DNA of 64,000 nt from Eulemur rufifrons (GCF_041146395.1 NC_091000.1:16506501-16570500), one strand, 5' to 3'; shown: positions 11,571 to 24,655, counted from the first letter of the stretch. Program-made: numbers and translations. Notes: generated by a model from the letters alone, not told the origin.

Positions 11571-13465
11571 TGGCTTCCCATGGAGAAAGTGGGTTTTGTC
11601 TCAAGAAGAAGAAAACGATTCTGGGCAGGCACAAACCAGAAGTGACCATATTATGTTTCAATTATTGTGCAATAAATGAGTGTTGAAATTTTAGCTTTTT
11701 AATAGCAAGTGTTTCAGGAAAGGGCTAGTGTTATTCAGAAGTCAAAGAATTCTGAATCTGCGAATTTATTTTGAAGTTAAGATTCTAATACATCAGTTAA
11801 GCTTTGAGAATTGGGCCAAGATTTTAGTCTTTTGTCTAATCATTCCAAAAGCTAATTTTATGTCTATCATAAATCAAAGGGGATTTGTGAATTCACATGT
11901 CTAAACCTCAAATGTAAATTGAAAAAGGAATGAAATTGAAACTAGAGACATTATGTAGATTACCAAATCAAAATGATGACAGATTAGAGATGACAAAGCA
12001 AGATTCCAGAGTGAAACTATCTATTACTCTCCATCAAAGTGGCAATTAAAAAGCTTGGATATAAAGTCATATAACTTTGATTGGGGTCATACCAACATTT
12101 CTGACTGCTCATCAGAAAAGACAATTTAGTTAAGGAGTTGACATCAGATGCTAGAAAGCAACAGCATGTTTCATCCTTTCTCCTAAACAGCTTGTATTAA
12201 TATCTTTCAGTCACGAGATACTGAGTACATTGAGTTACTGGCAAAATCCCAAAAAGTAGTTCCTGTGAAACGGAAGGCATACTTCACATTTCTCACTGCA
12301 TTTTTTTTTATTTAATGTAAGTTCAGGGATTCACCTTTTTAAGAACCAGATCTCCAGATCTGCATGAATTTCAGATTGCCTCATTTTCATTGGCACAAGG
12401 ACAAAGACATTCATTTCTTGTCCCAAAATAACAAGACATCCTTTATTTCAAATAGAGGTAACTTGGAAACACTTCAGTAATTTATAGATACTATGTAATT
12501 GCAAGACACCATGTTATTCCAAAGGCTGAAGAAAAATTAGCTATTTAAGAGGTTGTTTATCTGAGTCAAAATTATGGCATTGCTTTGCAAGTTTTCTTGC
12601 ATCTCATGCAAACCAAAGTCCTTTTAAGTTATCACCTGATTGAGTTGTGCAATGTTACAGGCAGTACAGACAGTAAGTCCTGGGATGGGAGTGAAGGTCT
12701 CGACGAAGCCAAGAAATATCTAAAAAATCCCAATTCATTCAATATCATCGTTTTCATCTTATTAAGCAGGTAGCATTTATCATTGCAATGTATGATAACA
12801 CTATGCTACTAAGAGAAAAAAAAAGCGTCTGAAACTAAAATTGACTAAAATTTCTCCTTACAGGGATTATGGAGAGAGGAGAGGGGAATGAGACCCAGAG
12901 CAGGGACCCATCACCAGTGGGGTCTTCGGCCATTCAAGAGAGAGCTTGACACTGAATTGGGAGCTCCAGGTCAGAGAACAGCATTGTTCTCTCCAACCCC
13001 ATGAGCAGTGGGAAGAACCATAGCTATTGTTGTTTTGGTTGTTGTGGCAGCAAAAGAGGGAGGCAGAGCAAGAGCTGAGCAGCTTGGAGGGAAGCTAGAG
13101 CTGGTGAAGTCCCAAGAGTCTTCAGAAGAAGAAAGTTCAGTGTCATATTTTACGTTGTCTGTCCTAGAAATCTGTGCTGTAACCTTCTTGCCATGTCTCT
13201 GAATCATATGTAAAATTGTGCTATACATTGAAATGCATTGTGTAATTTTTTTTTTTTTTTTTTTGAGGAGCAGGGTGTGATTGGAAAAACAGCTTGCGTT
13301 CCACATGTAAGGTAGCGTGACACAGAGAAGTGGAGATAAGGCATTAGGGAGACGAGAGCTCTGTAGAGCAGGGACACGGAGTCACAATTATAGCCCAGGG
13401 TTGGCACAGAAATCCTGGGATGGAAGCTTGAGCTGATATCTGGGATACTAACAATACTAATAGTT
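11571..13465. other. Unassigned; includes poly-T at 13246-13264
   Basis: No gene is supported. Frames of up to 111 codons (12971-13306, minus) run through the 19-nt poly-T, which translates as a lysine run, so they are artefacts. 12850-13200 is the most GC-rich part but has no recognisable domain. Confidence 0.45.
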
Positions 13466-13469
13466 ACTA

Positions 13470-13692
13470 ATGTAAATTGAAAGACTTACTATGTACCAGA
13501 CCCTAGACTATGAGCTTTTGTGTACTCTCTTGTTCATTCCTCACAACAATTCCATGTGGTTTTCTTTCTTTCCCTTTTGAGATGAAGAAATTGAGACATA
13601 GAGACATTAAATAATTTACCAAAGGTAAATGCTGAAGCTGAATGGAGAACAGAGATCTGCAACACAAGAGCCCATGTTCTTAACCACTGGCT
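13470..13692 (-). mobile_element. MIR, antisense
   Basis: The plus strand carries the MIR reverse complement in full order: 'cttactatgtaccagaccct', 'ttcctcacaacaattcc', 'gatgaagaaattgagacata', 'aatttaccaaaggtaaa', 'agcccatgttcttaaccact'. About 220 bp, close to a full-length MIR. Confidence 0.85.
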
Positions 13693-14044
13693 TGGACTCA
13701 TCTGTGCTCCCTCTCCAGGGCCCGCATCAGCTCTGTAGCCCTGCTTGGCACTCTTTGATCCACATTCCTTTCCTTTAGGTTAAATAAGTACTGATTTTAA
13801 ATGCTGTCCCAAATTTCTAGATATTTTTAGTTTTAAAAGAAATCACTATTATCAAAAACAGTTGTTGATTACCTAGTATGTGTGGAAGGAAAAAAAGGCA
13901 TAATACCCAATTCCTAATCTTATGAGAATTATAATCAAGTTGTAGATATTATACATATTAAAATAGAAAGAAAAAGCAATGTATGGCATTCCAAACTAAA
14001 AACCAAAAGGCTCAGCTAATGTGGGATACTGTAAAGTTACGGAG

Positions 14045-14255
14045 TGAGAAAGGCACTCGCCGGATTCCTGGGTCAGTTCCTCAGAAGCTGCGTGGGTTTG
14101 AGCAAGTGACTTGATCCCTCTCAGTCACAGCGGCCACACTGGCAAGATGGGGCTGGTGAGGCTACCTGCTTTACCTACGATGGCACCGCTGTGAGTCTTC
14201 AGTGAGAGGGCAAATGGAAAACTGCAAAGAGTTGTTTAAACTCCAGTTATTATTC
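14045..14255 (+). mobile_element. MIR, sense
   Basis: 'gggtttgagcaagtgacttg', 'atccctctcagtcac', 'aagatggggctggtgaggct' and 'cttcagtgagagggcaaatg' follow the MIR core and its downstream part. The 5' third is worn. Confidence 0.65.
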
Positions 14256-14664
14256 CAGAATTCTACTGCAGACATGCCTGGCCTCCAGATATTTAAAAAT
14301 GGCCCACCCTACATCAAAGGGCAAATGCCGCAGGTAAGGCTATAATGAGTACCTTCAAACAAGGCACTTGTCATTCTGAAGCACCCCTTTGACCTGTCAC
14401 TTATCTGCTCATGTTGGGAGAACTGTTGGCAGGAGAGCAGGCAGCAATTGTGATCAGGAGCGTCAGAGCCAGCAAGGCAGAAACAGAAAACACAATCACC
14501 CCAAACCCTATCCTCTGCCTCTCACCATCCCTCCTCTGTTGGTTATGGAACCAGCCAGTTTTATGCCCAGACTATTTCTCAACCCCTTTCTTGGCTCTAT
14601 CACCACGGTCTGACTTCAGGCCCTGGGCATTTCAACAGCCTATCAATCCATTTCCCATGCCTCC

Positions 14665-15212
14665 ATCAAGATTTTCTTTCTAAAATGCAAATGTGATGAT
14701 GATGTTCTCCAGCTTAAATCTCCAGACTGGCTTCCCAATGCCTGGATATTAAGCTCACCCAACCCTCTCATAGTCAGCTTTCACCTCTTTGCAAATCTCC
14801 AGTTGTACCCTACAGGCCAGCTTGACTCTGTATCTTACAGCTCTTAAATAAGCCATGACCAGTCACACCCACCACACCTTTGCACTTGCTCTTCCCCTCC
14901 TTGTTCTTCTGACGATTTTTCTTCTACCTTTCAAGGCTCTGCCCTGGAGCAGCCTCCTCTTCACAGCCTTCTTCCCCATCTGCTCCCATCTCACACCCAA
15001 AGTAGAGGTAGCACCATCTAACTCTACAGGATGCACGCTAATAACACATCATGCACGCTACTCTTAATCAGCATTTTCCACCGGTAGTATAATCGTTTAT
15101 TTTTCTATCTTCCCCACTAGACTATAAACTCCCTGAGGGTAGGGACTTCTTCAGATATGAATCCTAGCACCTAGGACATAACAGCTCCTTAATAATTGTT
15201 GAAGGAATGGAT
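14665..15212 (+). mobile_element. L2 with 3' end
   Basis: 'taaaatgcaaatgtgatgat' starts the match. It continues through 'cctttgcacttgctcttccc', 'tagactataaactccctgag', 'ggtagggacttcttcagat' and 'cctagcacctaggacataac' to 'ataattgttgaaggaatgga'. This is an L2 3' segment of about 550 bp in order. The 70-codon frame at 14855-15067 is a broken L2 remnant or chance. Confidence 0.8.
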
Positions 15213-15514
15213 GTATTAACACCGACTTAAAAGTTCCTCATATTAGTGCAGTTTTAAAAGTGACTGCATTAGCAATGTATTAAAGAAGCACAGCTTGCTT
15301 GTAATTTTCTGTCTTATGTACTCAGCATGGAAATTTTTTCAATCAGAATAACTGAAGTTGTAATCATTTAAAGTAGGTGTCACTATCTAAATGGATTCTT
15401 GTGCTTAGAAAAATGTAAGAGAGTGCAGTGATTAACAGAAACATTCCACCAAGATATTTCTTTATCCTCATTCTCAGGTCAAATTCACTTCTCTTGGAAC
15501 CTGCAGGAAAGTTG

Positions 15515-15664
15515 TAACTCTATTAATTATGACATTACTGGCTGTTGCTATCAGCATATTGACAATGTCAAAAATACGTAACTGTGAAAGCCAGTGGGGG
15601 TGAAAGCAGCATGGAAAATGGAATGTTTCAGTATGAGAAATTCTCTAAAGGAATAATTCCAGTG
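15515..15664 (+). repeat. 150-bp dispersed duplication, copy A
   Basis: Aligned base by base, this segment ('taactctattaattatgac' ... 'gaataattccagtg') matches 17795-17944 with 19 differences in 150 positions and no gaps. Similarity stops at both edges. The sequence around copy A is not a repeat I recognise, so A is the better candidate for the source. Confidence 0.9.
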
Positions 15665-17480
15665 CCCAGAGACCATTATCTGGTAAAAACATTTGTGTGA
15701 CTGTGGGTATAAGCCAAAAACATTTCATTTATAGTGGGCAGGGTGGAGGAGGTCAGTGTTGGATATAACTATTTTAGCTACTTTTTTTTTTTTCTGTGTA
15801 ATGGCAAATATCACAGAGTTCTGTTGAAAAAGTAATTGAAGTGCATTAATCAGAGACCACAATTTACACTGGACTCAGTGATAACACGGAAGGGGCATGA
15901 CACCCAAATTGGTCTGGCTTTCTGTATCCGTGGGATTTTTTTTAAAGGAAAATTGGTAGCATTTTCCCTTTTCTCCTGTTTTTTGAGAGGCCTCCTTAGG
16001 TAGTATATATATATATCCATTAATGTCCATGAGTAAAATCTTGCTTTCCTGTGAAGGCTGGGATCATTGCTCTTTTAAAAAGGACAGAGGAGACCTGCAG
16101 ATGAAAGGTCAGGGCAACGTGATGTCTTTGGCTTTTCATCAACTCTTTCAGTTCTCCAGCCTGTGCCCTCATCATCCTGTGACTGGATCATTGCAACTGC
16201 CCCAGACACCTCCTGTCGGCTCAGCCCACTTCTTGCTCCAGCCTTTGCTGGGTCACCCAGCTCTGCACAGGGTCACCTCACAGCACCCAGCACCTGGCAC
16301 ACTGAGCATCTCTCACTTAATGCCCTGGGGATCAGCGTGGGATGCCTGTGGGAACTGCTGGGTCTCTCGCGTGCAGCCTGAAAGTGTGTGTGGTGGGGAA
16401 AGGGGAACAAAATGCTCCTTTCTTCCGTCCCTCAAGTGGTTAGAGCTGAGGCTCCTGCTACGTGGTCTGCGGATGGTGCCACCAGCATCAAGTGCCAGTT
16501 GCTCAGCATGGTGACCAACTGGACAGTACACCAGTGTGTTGGCTGTCCTCCCTCCTTGTTTCACTCTGCCCAGTTCCCCACTCTTGCTGTTGAGATCACT
16601 TCTCAAAATGAACTACCTTCAGGCAAACCTTATCTCAGAGCTCCACTTTCTGGGGACACCCAGGCTAAACCAGCCTCCTAACTGGTCTGTAACAGACACA
16701 CTTATTCCATTATCAAATGCAATGTGTTGAAATATTTTTTTTTTTTTTGTATTTTCAATAACAAAGCTCAAGTTTTTCACTCCTATTTTGTAATGGGAGG
16801 TAGAGGGAAGTACTTATTTAGTCTATTCAAGGTAACTCAGCTTCTTTGGGTTAAAAGGAGTCTCTTTAGATTATAATAGCATCAGTTCCTTTGGCATTTA
16901 AGCTTGGCCGGCCTGGGTTCTCCACCTCCCCTTCTCCTGCACTTCTTCTCAGAGGCCGTGTAAGTTCTCAGATGCTTAAATATCATCCTGGCATCTTTTT
17001 CCTTCCTTAGGTGGTATTTGCCTTCCTGTTCCCTAGGGCAATAATCCAGAATCTCATGGTCTAGCAGTAGTTAAGAGTTGTAGGGGAAAAATTACAAAAA
17101 AGAAAAATATGGCTAAAAAGATTATAAGGATATTATATCTCCTGAAGTCTCTCCCTTCTTTCCAGTCTTCAGACTATTGTTGACCAGCATCATTTTTACC
17201 AAAGCAGTTATCTACAAAGGGACCAACAATGGTTTCTAACTTACTACCTATGATAACTAGCCTAAACTGAAGTTCTCTTCCAGCTGTACTCAAAGGTAGT
17301 ATTGATAGCCCTTGAAGCGAAGGAGGTTAAGTGGGGTACAAGAATTGGGGTAATGTTAAGAGGGGAAAGTGGGTACTAGGGAGGTGGCCAGCAATAGCCC
17401 TTAAACTTTGCCCCCGGTGATATCCTCTTCTTACTGACCCTCATACAACCTCCTACAACAAAAACAGTGCCTGGTTCAAC
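15665..17480. other. Unassigned; GC-richer block 16100-16700
   Basis: The block holds a 163-codon frame (16023-16514, plus) and overlapping frames of up to 97 codons on both strands. The translations lack recognisable domains. 'gtgccctcatcatcctgtg', 'actggatcattgcaactgcc' and, later, 'agcctcctaactggtct' look like an L2 segment, so part of the frame is probably transposon-derived. T-runs occur at about 15782 and 16735. No splice-supported exon is evident. Confidence 0.4.
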
Positions 17481-17489
17481 AATGTAAGT

Positions 17490-18030
17490 TTGCTTTCAGG
17501 TACACAGATAAGCTACATTTCCCAGGCTCTCTGCAGTTAGGTTGGGGCTGGCTGACCGTGCTCAGGGCCGTGGAATGTGAGCAGAAGTGGTTTACACCGT
17601 GAGGCTTGGTGTGTAAAGAACTCACGTGCACAATCCTCCATTCATTCATTTTCTTCTGTGGCAACCTTGGAAGCCCACGTGGCAGATGGCCACATAAAAA
17701 GATGGAATGAGCCTAGGACCCTGAACGATTGGGTGGAGATGAACCCCTTATTCTCTCTGACTCTCACTCCTACCATGTTGGACTAGTATGTGAATAACTC
17801 TATTAATTATGACCTTATTGGCTGTTGCTATCAGCATAATGACGATGCCAAAAATGTGTACCTGTGAAAACTAGGAGGGGTGAAAGAAGCATGAAAAGTG
17901 GAATGTTTCAGTATGAGAAACTCTCTAAGTGAAGAATTCCAGTGACTTTAAATGATAAGGGTTAACTGTGTCAAGCCACTGAGATTTGGAGATGCAGCTA
18001 GCTTTATTTGCCCTAACACATCCCTCAGCA
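17490..18030 (+). mobile_element. LTR-like (MaLR/MER) element interrupted by copy B
   Basis: 'catttcccaggctctctgca', 'gtggaatgtgagcagaagtg', 'cttggaagcccacgtggcag', 'gaccctgaacgattgggtgg' and 'ccatgttggactagtatgtg' lead to 'caagccactgagatttgg' after the interruption. This is the 5'-to-3' order of a common mammalian LTR-like repeat. The 150-bp copy B lies between the last two phrases, where the family normally continues with only a few bases. Subfamily is unassigned. Confidence 0.55.
17795..17944 (+). repeat. 150-bp dispersed duplication, copy B
   Basis: It matches copy A (15515-15664) at exactly 2,280 bp distance, same orientation, no indels, 131 of 150 bases identical. It sits inside the LTR-like repeat at 17490-18030, so it appears to be an insertion into that element. 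There is no A-tail, no terminal inverted repeat and no clear target-site duplication. Confidence 0.85.
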
Positions 18031-18094
18031 TTGTGCACGGAAGTGCCCTAGACTAAAATGGATGTTCTTTTTCCTCTATTTTTTTTTTCCTAAT

Positions 18095-18310
18095 CAAAAT
18101 CCTACCAATGTTTAAAGACCCAACTAAAGTCCTACCTGATCCACAAACTTTTCAATGACCCTCCAGCTGCCAGTGACCTCCTAGGGTACTTGCTGTATGT
18201 ACTATTCAGACTTTAAATATGACTGCTTTGCTTTGTTGACTCTTAATATGTATGTGTTTACTTACCCAGCTAGATTATAAATCCCCATCTGGAAAAGACT
18301 ATTACTATTG
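18095..18310 (+). mobile_element. Diverged L2-like fragment
   Basis: 'aaagacccaactaaagtcct', 'acctgatccacaaac', 'acttgctgtatgtac' and 'cagctagattataaatcc' fit the L2 region before the 3' end, with low similarity. Confidence 0.45.
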
Positions 18311-21095
18311 TTGTTATTTTTATTAAGCCCCCCAAAGCAATTATCACCAATCTGTGTAGGTGGCACACCAGGAATGAAAAGTCAGAAGTCATAGAAGGCT
18401 TTTAGGTGGCCTATAAATAGCATAGTATGATTCTAGCATAGGCTAAATATAAGAATTCAACCCAAGTAATTCAGGCTCACAGGTACAACAAATTCTCTGA
18501 GGATAAATTTAATGCCTATATATAAATGAGCTGTTCAGAAATGCATTCAATTTGCTTTTTTCCTCAAGGGCTAATGAATGTTAGCATTTCCTCTGCCTCT
18601 CCCCTAAATGCATATTAAACAATACCCCAAATTGTGAAAGACAGGATTACAATGTGAGATATTTTTGAAATTCCCTATACTACTGATTTTCTCTCACCCA
18701 TATTTAGCTTTTCATTTGAAATGAAGGTCAGGAGGTTAGTACAATCTTTGCTGGATTTTATGAGTCTACTTTTCTAATAATAATAATAAATACTTCTTTA
18801 CATTTCTGAATTTCCTCTTTCTGACCCAAGATGTTAAGCAGTAATATCCATTTCTTTTTTTCTTTGTCTAATTGTGATGGAAGAACAGGCTGCCAATTTT
18901 TATAATTCAGGGAATCTCTAGGTAGCCATGATTTATTGTGTAATTAAGCCCAAGGGTTTGGGAAGAACTGTTTTAAATGTAGAAACCAAGAACTATGAGA
19001 TCTCGAAATAAGTCCATATTCTAATATTTTATATAAATCGCTGTTTGAAGATTCTGGAAATGATTTTTTTAAAAATTCTGGCTGTAAATTTTGATGCTGT
19101 TGCAATGTGCTGGCTTTCCTGGTGCAAATATCTCTGAACTCCTCTATTCATTCAGGAAGGCTTAGTGCTAGCAATTTGCTTTGCTGGCCAGTCAATGCAC
19201 TTTTCATTCTGAGCTGGAGAAAATACCTCTGTGATTGTAGAGTTCATGCCCTCCAGGCTTTACTTTCTTCTCCATTGAAGCTACTTGTATAAAGAGCAGT
19301 CTCTGCTAGTTGTTAATAAGAGGTTCTAACAATCACAGAGCATTCAGTCTCATCCTTTTCAAGTCTAAGAACAACATATTAATGATGAAGAGTAAATTTT
19401 CTAGCCTTTCAAGAATAACTTGAAACACCATATTAACATGGGACAAATATTTGAAAAGCAAAGAAACATTTTATGGATAGCCTATCATTCTTGCATTTTT
19501 ATTTCTTAACAGTCATAATTGAACCTTGACAGGAAGGAAGGTCAAGAGCTAGGATACAAATACACTGGTTCATATATTTTCCCCCTATAAAACTCTAATG
19601 TGAGAATTGCCTTTTAATATGTGGTTGAAGTTTATAAAAAATAGCCACCATTAAGGACTTGCAGTAGAGCTTTTCAAACTGTTTCTCAAAGCCACAGGTG
19701 TTCCACGGTGGCACCTCAGGGCTGTCAAAAATGGGCTGAGTGTGGGAGATTTGCTCCCTTTCTCCCCTTCCAACCCAGCAGTTTTTCTTTTTATTTGTCT
19801 TACATTTGGGTTTCTACATAAAATGTACAATTAAAAAATGGATTCTGTAAAAAACAAAACAAAACAAAACCCCCCAAATCCCTGAATGATATTACTAATT
19901 GATTGACATTTATCTTCCTTCAAAATGTCATGTTATGGGAACTGTGCAGAGGATATTGGCTATTCTGTTGGCTGCCTGGGGTCTACTCCCTTTCCTAGTA
20001 GCACCCTGGTTTCTTTTGGGGGAATGTCCTCTCTCCACTGCATGTGATGCTTGTGGATGCTTTATCTGGAGACTTCCCTTCACAGGAGCTGAAGTAACCT
20101 GATCCTTCCTCTCAAAGCTGCAGGACAGCAAGGGGGTGAGCTACTAATCTGTGCTCCATCAGTCAGATGCTTTCTCCTAAGGGCCTTGAACCTGGAGTAG
20201 GTGACACAACAAAAGAACACAGGAGCTTTACAAATTTTACCTGTGGTATCCTGACCTGTCAGAAGACCTTGCTAGGTTCCCTCCTTCTTGGTCTCTCAGA
20301 GCTGCCTTGGTGCTTGCCCATTTCCAAGTCTGATTCTCCAGCTTTCTAGCAATTTAGTGAGTCCCTAATAATGCTTCCACCTACACATGTTTTTTTGCTC
20401 TGTGTGTCTGCATTTTTCCTGCCTTGCTCCCTACTTTCTTGTGGACCAGACCATAGACTGCCTTATGGCAACCTTCTGCTAAAGTTTAACTACTCACTGT
20501 TCCTTGGGATGTATGTTTCTCTTCTACTAAGAACTTTGGTGGCTCCCTTACACTCAATCGCTTTCTAGTCCAGTACCTGCACTCACCCCTCCCTGTTTAC
20601 AGTTTTGCTCTCCTGTGTCAGTGCTGACATCCCAATGTGTTCCCGACTCTCTATGCTGTGAGTTACCCCAGCAATGGCATGAAAGCATGTAGGCCTCCCT
20701 CGTCTGGAGAGTCAGGAACACCTGCCAAGAAGACGAAGGTAGAGAAGGTAAGAAACAACATGGACATCAGGAATGTAGTGTGTCAAAACACAGACTGAAA
20801 GGCAGGCAAGTATTAGAACAGGCAGGAAGAGCCACAAAATCCAGATACACAGAAATTTAGGACAAGGTGCCTCTATAAGGAGAAAATTATTCTAGGTAAG
20901 TTCTGGTTTGTACAGGGAATTTTGTGTACTCTCTGCAGAACAGGGACTGCTCTGGTGAGGGTGCCTATGGCCCCCACCTCCACCCGAATAAAACAGTATG
21001 GATTTTGATCCAAATTCTATTTGGTCTTCATCAAGACATGCTACCACCTTATTAACACAATAGGGGTAATAAGAGCTTCTTAATATGTTTTTGAA
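18311..21095. other. Unassigned; (AAAAC)4 at 19851-19870
   Basis: A short pentanucleotide array (AAAAC)4 is followed by six C. 19680-19740 ('cacaggtgttccacggtggc') has a faint DNA-transposon look but I cannot place it. No gene is supported; the frames are 60-67 codons. Confidence 0.4.
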
Positions 21096-21099
21096 TAAT

Positions 21100-21285
21100 A
21101 ACTGTCACTTATTAAGTGCTTACTGTACGCCAGGTAAAGTTCTTTGAGTATAAGGAGAATTGAGCATGAGGGAGGTTAAATAACTCAACCAAGATCACTG
21201 GGCAAGTAAATGGTAAAGCTGAGATTTGAATTTGTCTGTCAACTCAGAGCACAAGTTCTTAATCACTCAGTATCTTGCCCCTAAT
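21100..21285 (-). mobile_element. MIR, antisense
   Basis: 'attaagtgcttactgtacgc', 'caggtaaagttctttgagt', 'gaggttaaataactcaacc', 'gtaaagctgagatttgaat' and 'acaagttcttaatcactcag' are the MIR reverse complement in order, with a deletion near the middle. Confidence 0.8.
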
Positions 21286-21289
21286 TGCC

Positions 21290-24265
21290 ATTCAGTTGGA
21301 CTATGCTCTGGAATACATGGACAACTATGCCTTCTAATTCCAACCTTCCTATCTGGCTTAAGGAAGAATTCAATAAGTAGGTGTTGAATAAACAAGGACG
21401 AAGCAGCCTGTTGGCTCAATGCTCACTTGGTGTCAGAATGGGCATAGTGGCCATTGTTTGCCCACAACTGTACAGCTTTCTTCTGGGAAATGCTCCTTCC
21501 CCTATTCTAACCACATGCAAATAGAAGCTGTCAATCAGGTACAGAGCCCACTCTTGTGCCTCCTCTGATTGGCCCAGGTGGTGGGAGAAAACCACGCCCT
21601 ACTTAGAGCTGATTGGAGCAGGTTCGGGCCCTCCTGGGGATGAACACAAGCCAGGCCAATCAGAGAGAGTTCTCCCACGCCCTGCTGTTTAAACTGGGGA
21701 CCAGACTCTAGTCTCCGTCTCCCTCTGGTGGTGAAGCTAGGAGATACTTGGCAGAATAGCGGCTGGTGGTCCTATTTCCATGAGGAGATGGGTCTGAGAC
21801 TGTACAACTGACCTGTAAACAGAAACTGAGAGACTGAAGGACAGAAAGACCTGGTATCGATTTTTTCTCAAGTCCCAGCTCCACCCTTACCCTCTCATCG
21901 CCTTAAGCAATCCAAGCTGGGTCAGTCACTCCTAACATAAATAGTTCTGACCAAGACAGCGGGGTTTATAAAAATTCTCACTAACACATTAAGTCCATGT
22001 TTATCCTAAGAGAAAGGAGAAAGTACTTTCTGTCTTCTATCTCTGCACATGGCATATGCTTCTCCATCTCCAAACTTAGACTGTGCAGCCCTAGACGGGA
22101 GGGGAGTGGTGAGACTTGACAGAGCAGAGAAACACATTTTAGGACTAATTTGCCAATAATAGTCTTGTTTTCTCATCACCCTTGCCAAATGTCAAGACTT
22201 ATTTTGCAAGGAGGCTTTCCTGACCATTAGGTAGCAAAAAATAAATTTGTCATGGTACCACATATTTCTACAGAATAGCTGATAATAAAGTTTTCATTCT
22301 GAAGAACTCTCAAGCACATAGAGGTTCTTTGCCACCTTGGACATGAAGAAATAAAGAGAGTTCAATTTAACTCACTCTTAAATTATTCTGCAATAATTAA
22401 ATAATTGCTATGATATTACTATTAATATTAATTATTGATTTGTAGAATAGATCTATTAGGAGGTAACTGTTCAGCTTGCCCCCCCTCCCAAAAAAAAATA
22501 CGTCATGGAACTGCTTCAAGCATTTGGTTTCAGAGTATAAGATACTGCCCTGATAATTTACAAAACCTCCACTTATGGAGAAACCAAAGGTCATAGTGAG
22601 TCCACATATATTCAATTCACATACAACTTATTCAGAGACATATTTAGCATAGGAAGCCAGGCTACTAAGTACAAGTGTGCAGATTGCTCACTGCCCAGTG
22701 ACATCTGGTTTGGGGCACAAGTGGGAGCTGAAATCCAGCCCTCTCTACACCCCCTAAGCCACGTGCCCACAAGCCTGCCTCCCCCCACACAAAGGCACCA
22801 TATAGGACAGTGGTGGCCCTCCTATAAGCAAAACAGACCTGTCTGAAAGAAGGAGACCTTCTTCTGAAACATGGTAATAGAAAAGTAGCAGAAGTCAAAT
22901 TTTCCCTATAAAAATTAAGCACGTAAGTACTTATTGAACTAAATGAATACACTATAGAATAAAAAGGTTAATGATTTTCTTGATAATTTGCCAAAAGGAA
23001 AGAGATAGCAAATGCCTCAAATTATGTGCTCCTATTTCCTTTCATGGCTTATTTCTTCCTAATGAATGCTTTTTGCCCACTCCACCCAATAGCATTAGAA
23101 TTGATGACATCTTTATGGTGTCTCTTCTCTTTTCAAATAGGGACACCAGAAGAGTGAGACAATTCTTTCAACTTTTAAAAAGTTACATGTACTCTCAATG
23201 TTTCCCTCCTCCATCTCTATCTTCATAACTGCCCTGAACTACTTTATGGCACCCAAGACTGATAGGGAAATATTAATAACTCCAGAGAGACACATAGTCA
23301 CACCCCCATCACCGGGGTTTCAGTTTATCAACATTGACAAGAAATTTCTCTCCATGGTTCACCATAGTTTACTTTTTTATACCACAGAAAGGTTCTGGAC
23401 ATGCATACAGTGCTTTCTATAAATAACAGCTACACATTCCAGCTTTCGAAGGAGTACATTCTGCTAAACATAGACTGTGGAGACAAGTAATCCCTGTTTT
23501 TCTTGCTGTATATTATGGGTGCTAATTCAGGCTGAGTTTTTCTTATTCCATCTCAGCTTGGCCTTGGTTATTTTGGGTCTTTCCACAAAGGTCACCCTAT
23601 TGCTTCTAGTGCTTCGTAGTTAATACCCAGGCCAGCAGTGTCTGCAGTCATGGGATTCTGGAGCCACAGCTGCATTCACCATTAGCTGGAAGGACCACAG
23701 TGTTGTTAGATAGTCTCACGGGTATTCTAATCTCAAAACCAGACACTTGGGAGTCTCTTGGTAATTGCAAGAGTCATAAGCCATTTCAAAGTTGAGGTCT
23801 GGTTATTACTGACCTAGAACTTCCCCAAATGAGTCAGGAAGACAGATAACTTGTTATGAATAGCTACAGCTAGCCTAGGAACTCGATGAAATATGAGACT
23901 AACACAGAAGGCTTAAAGAGTGACTGTTTATTCCACCCAGCCAATGTCAACCTACGGGATAACCTGGACATTATGGGATGTGACTTGGTTAAATCTTCTC
24001 TTGCTTTCGGCTTGCTCATTTTTGTTTTTCCTTTTTTTTCAAACCCAATGCAAATCTGGTTGTCTATGCAATTTTAACGCCAGCATTAAATTTAATGTCA
24101 TTCAGCACCAGAAATATGAAATAGAAGTCTTTCAAAATTACTTATTACTGGCTCTTTATTTTGGATAAATTATTTCTGTAAGATCCTTGCCTCTTCCTGT
24201 CTGTAACCTCCCATGTAGCTCTAAAATGCCTACAGGCCCATTAGTCACACCAAATCCACCACTGG
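21290..24265. other. Unassigned
   Basis: 21530-21720 is GC-richer and has three ATTGG/CCAAT motifs ('ctgattggcccagg', 'gctgattggagc', 'ggccaatcagagag'). It resembles the body of an old LTR-like repeat rather than a host promoter, but I cannot name it. 22380-22450 is very AT-rich. A homopolymer C then A run lies at 22480-22498. No gene is supported. Confidence 0.35.
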
Positions 24266-24269
24266 AGTA

Positions 24270-24470
24270 CTGGTGATCTGTTGAATACTTTTCAGTTTAC
24301 GAAAACGTGACATCATATTCCTTCCATCATCCATCCCCAGAACAATACTATGGGGCAGGAATTGTCATTCCCATTTTAGATTTGAGGGAACTGAAACCAG
24401 ACTGATTATGTGCCAAGTATGCAGGGGAGATCCAGACCCCAAATTCCAGCCTGGTGCTCTTTCCATTTTA
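24270..24470 (-). mobile_element. MIR-class SINE, antisense
   Basis: 'cccagaacaatactatgggg', 'caggaattgtcattccc', 'attttagatttgagggaact', 'gaaaccagactga' and 'ggtgctctttcca' follow the MIR reverse complement. Confidence 0.7.
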
Positions 24471-24494
24471 ACCCAAGTGTCTTTTGTCTTTAGA

Positions 24495-24655
24495 ACTGTT
24501 GTAGCGAGGTACAGTGGAGAGGGCACTGGATCTGAACACCAGGACTTCTGTAAGTCACTCCTTGCCAGCCAGGGGAACTTGGCAATAGTTGCTTAATGTC
24601 TCTGAGCCTGTAATGAAATCCCTCTTATTTCTAAGGCTCTGTGATCCAATGACAA
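24495..24655 (+). mobile_element. MIR-class SINE, sense
   Basis: 'aggtacagtggagagggcac', 'tggatctgaacaccagg', 'gttgcttaatgtctctgagc' and 'tctaaggctctgtgatcc' match a MIR-family SINE in sense orientation. It starts about 25 bp after the antisense MIR, so the two form an inverted pair. Confidence 0.65.

Noticed and set aside
12971..13306. 111-codon minus-strand frame with a lysine run
   Set aside because: The lysines come from the poly-T tract at 13246-13264.
16023..16514. 163-codon plus-strand frame as a gene
   Set aside because: It overlaps L2-like phrases, other long frames overlap it on both strands, and no domain is visible.
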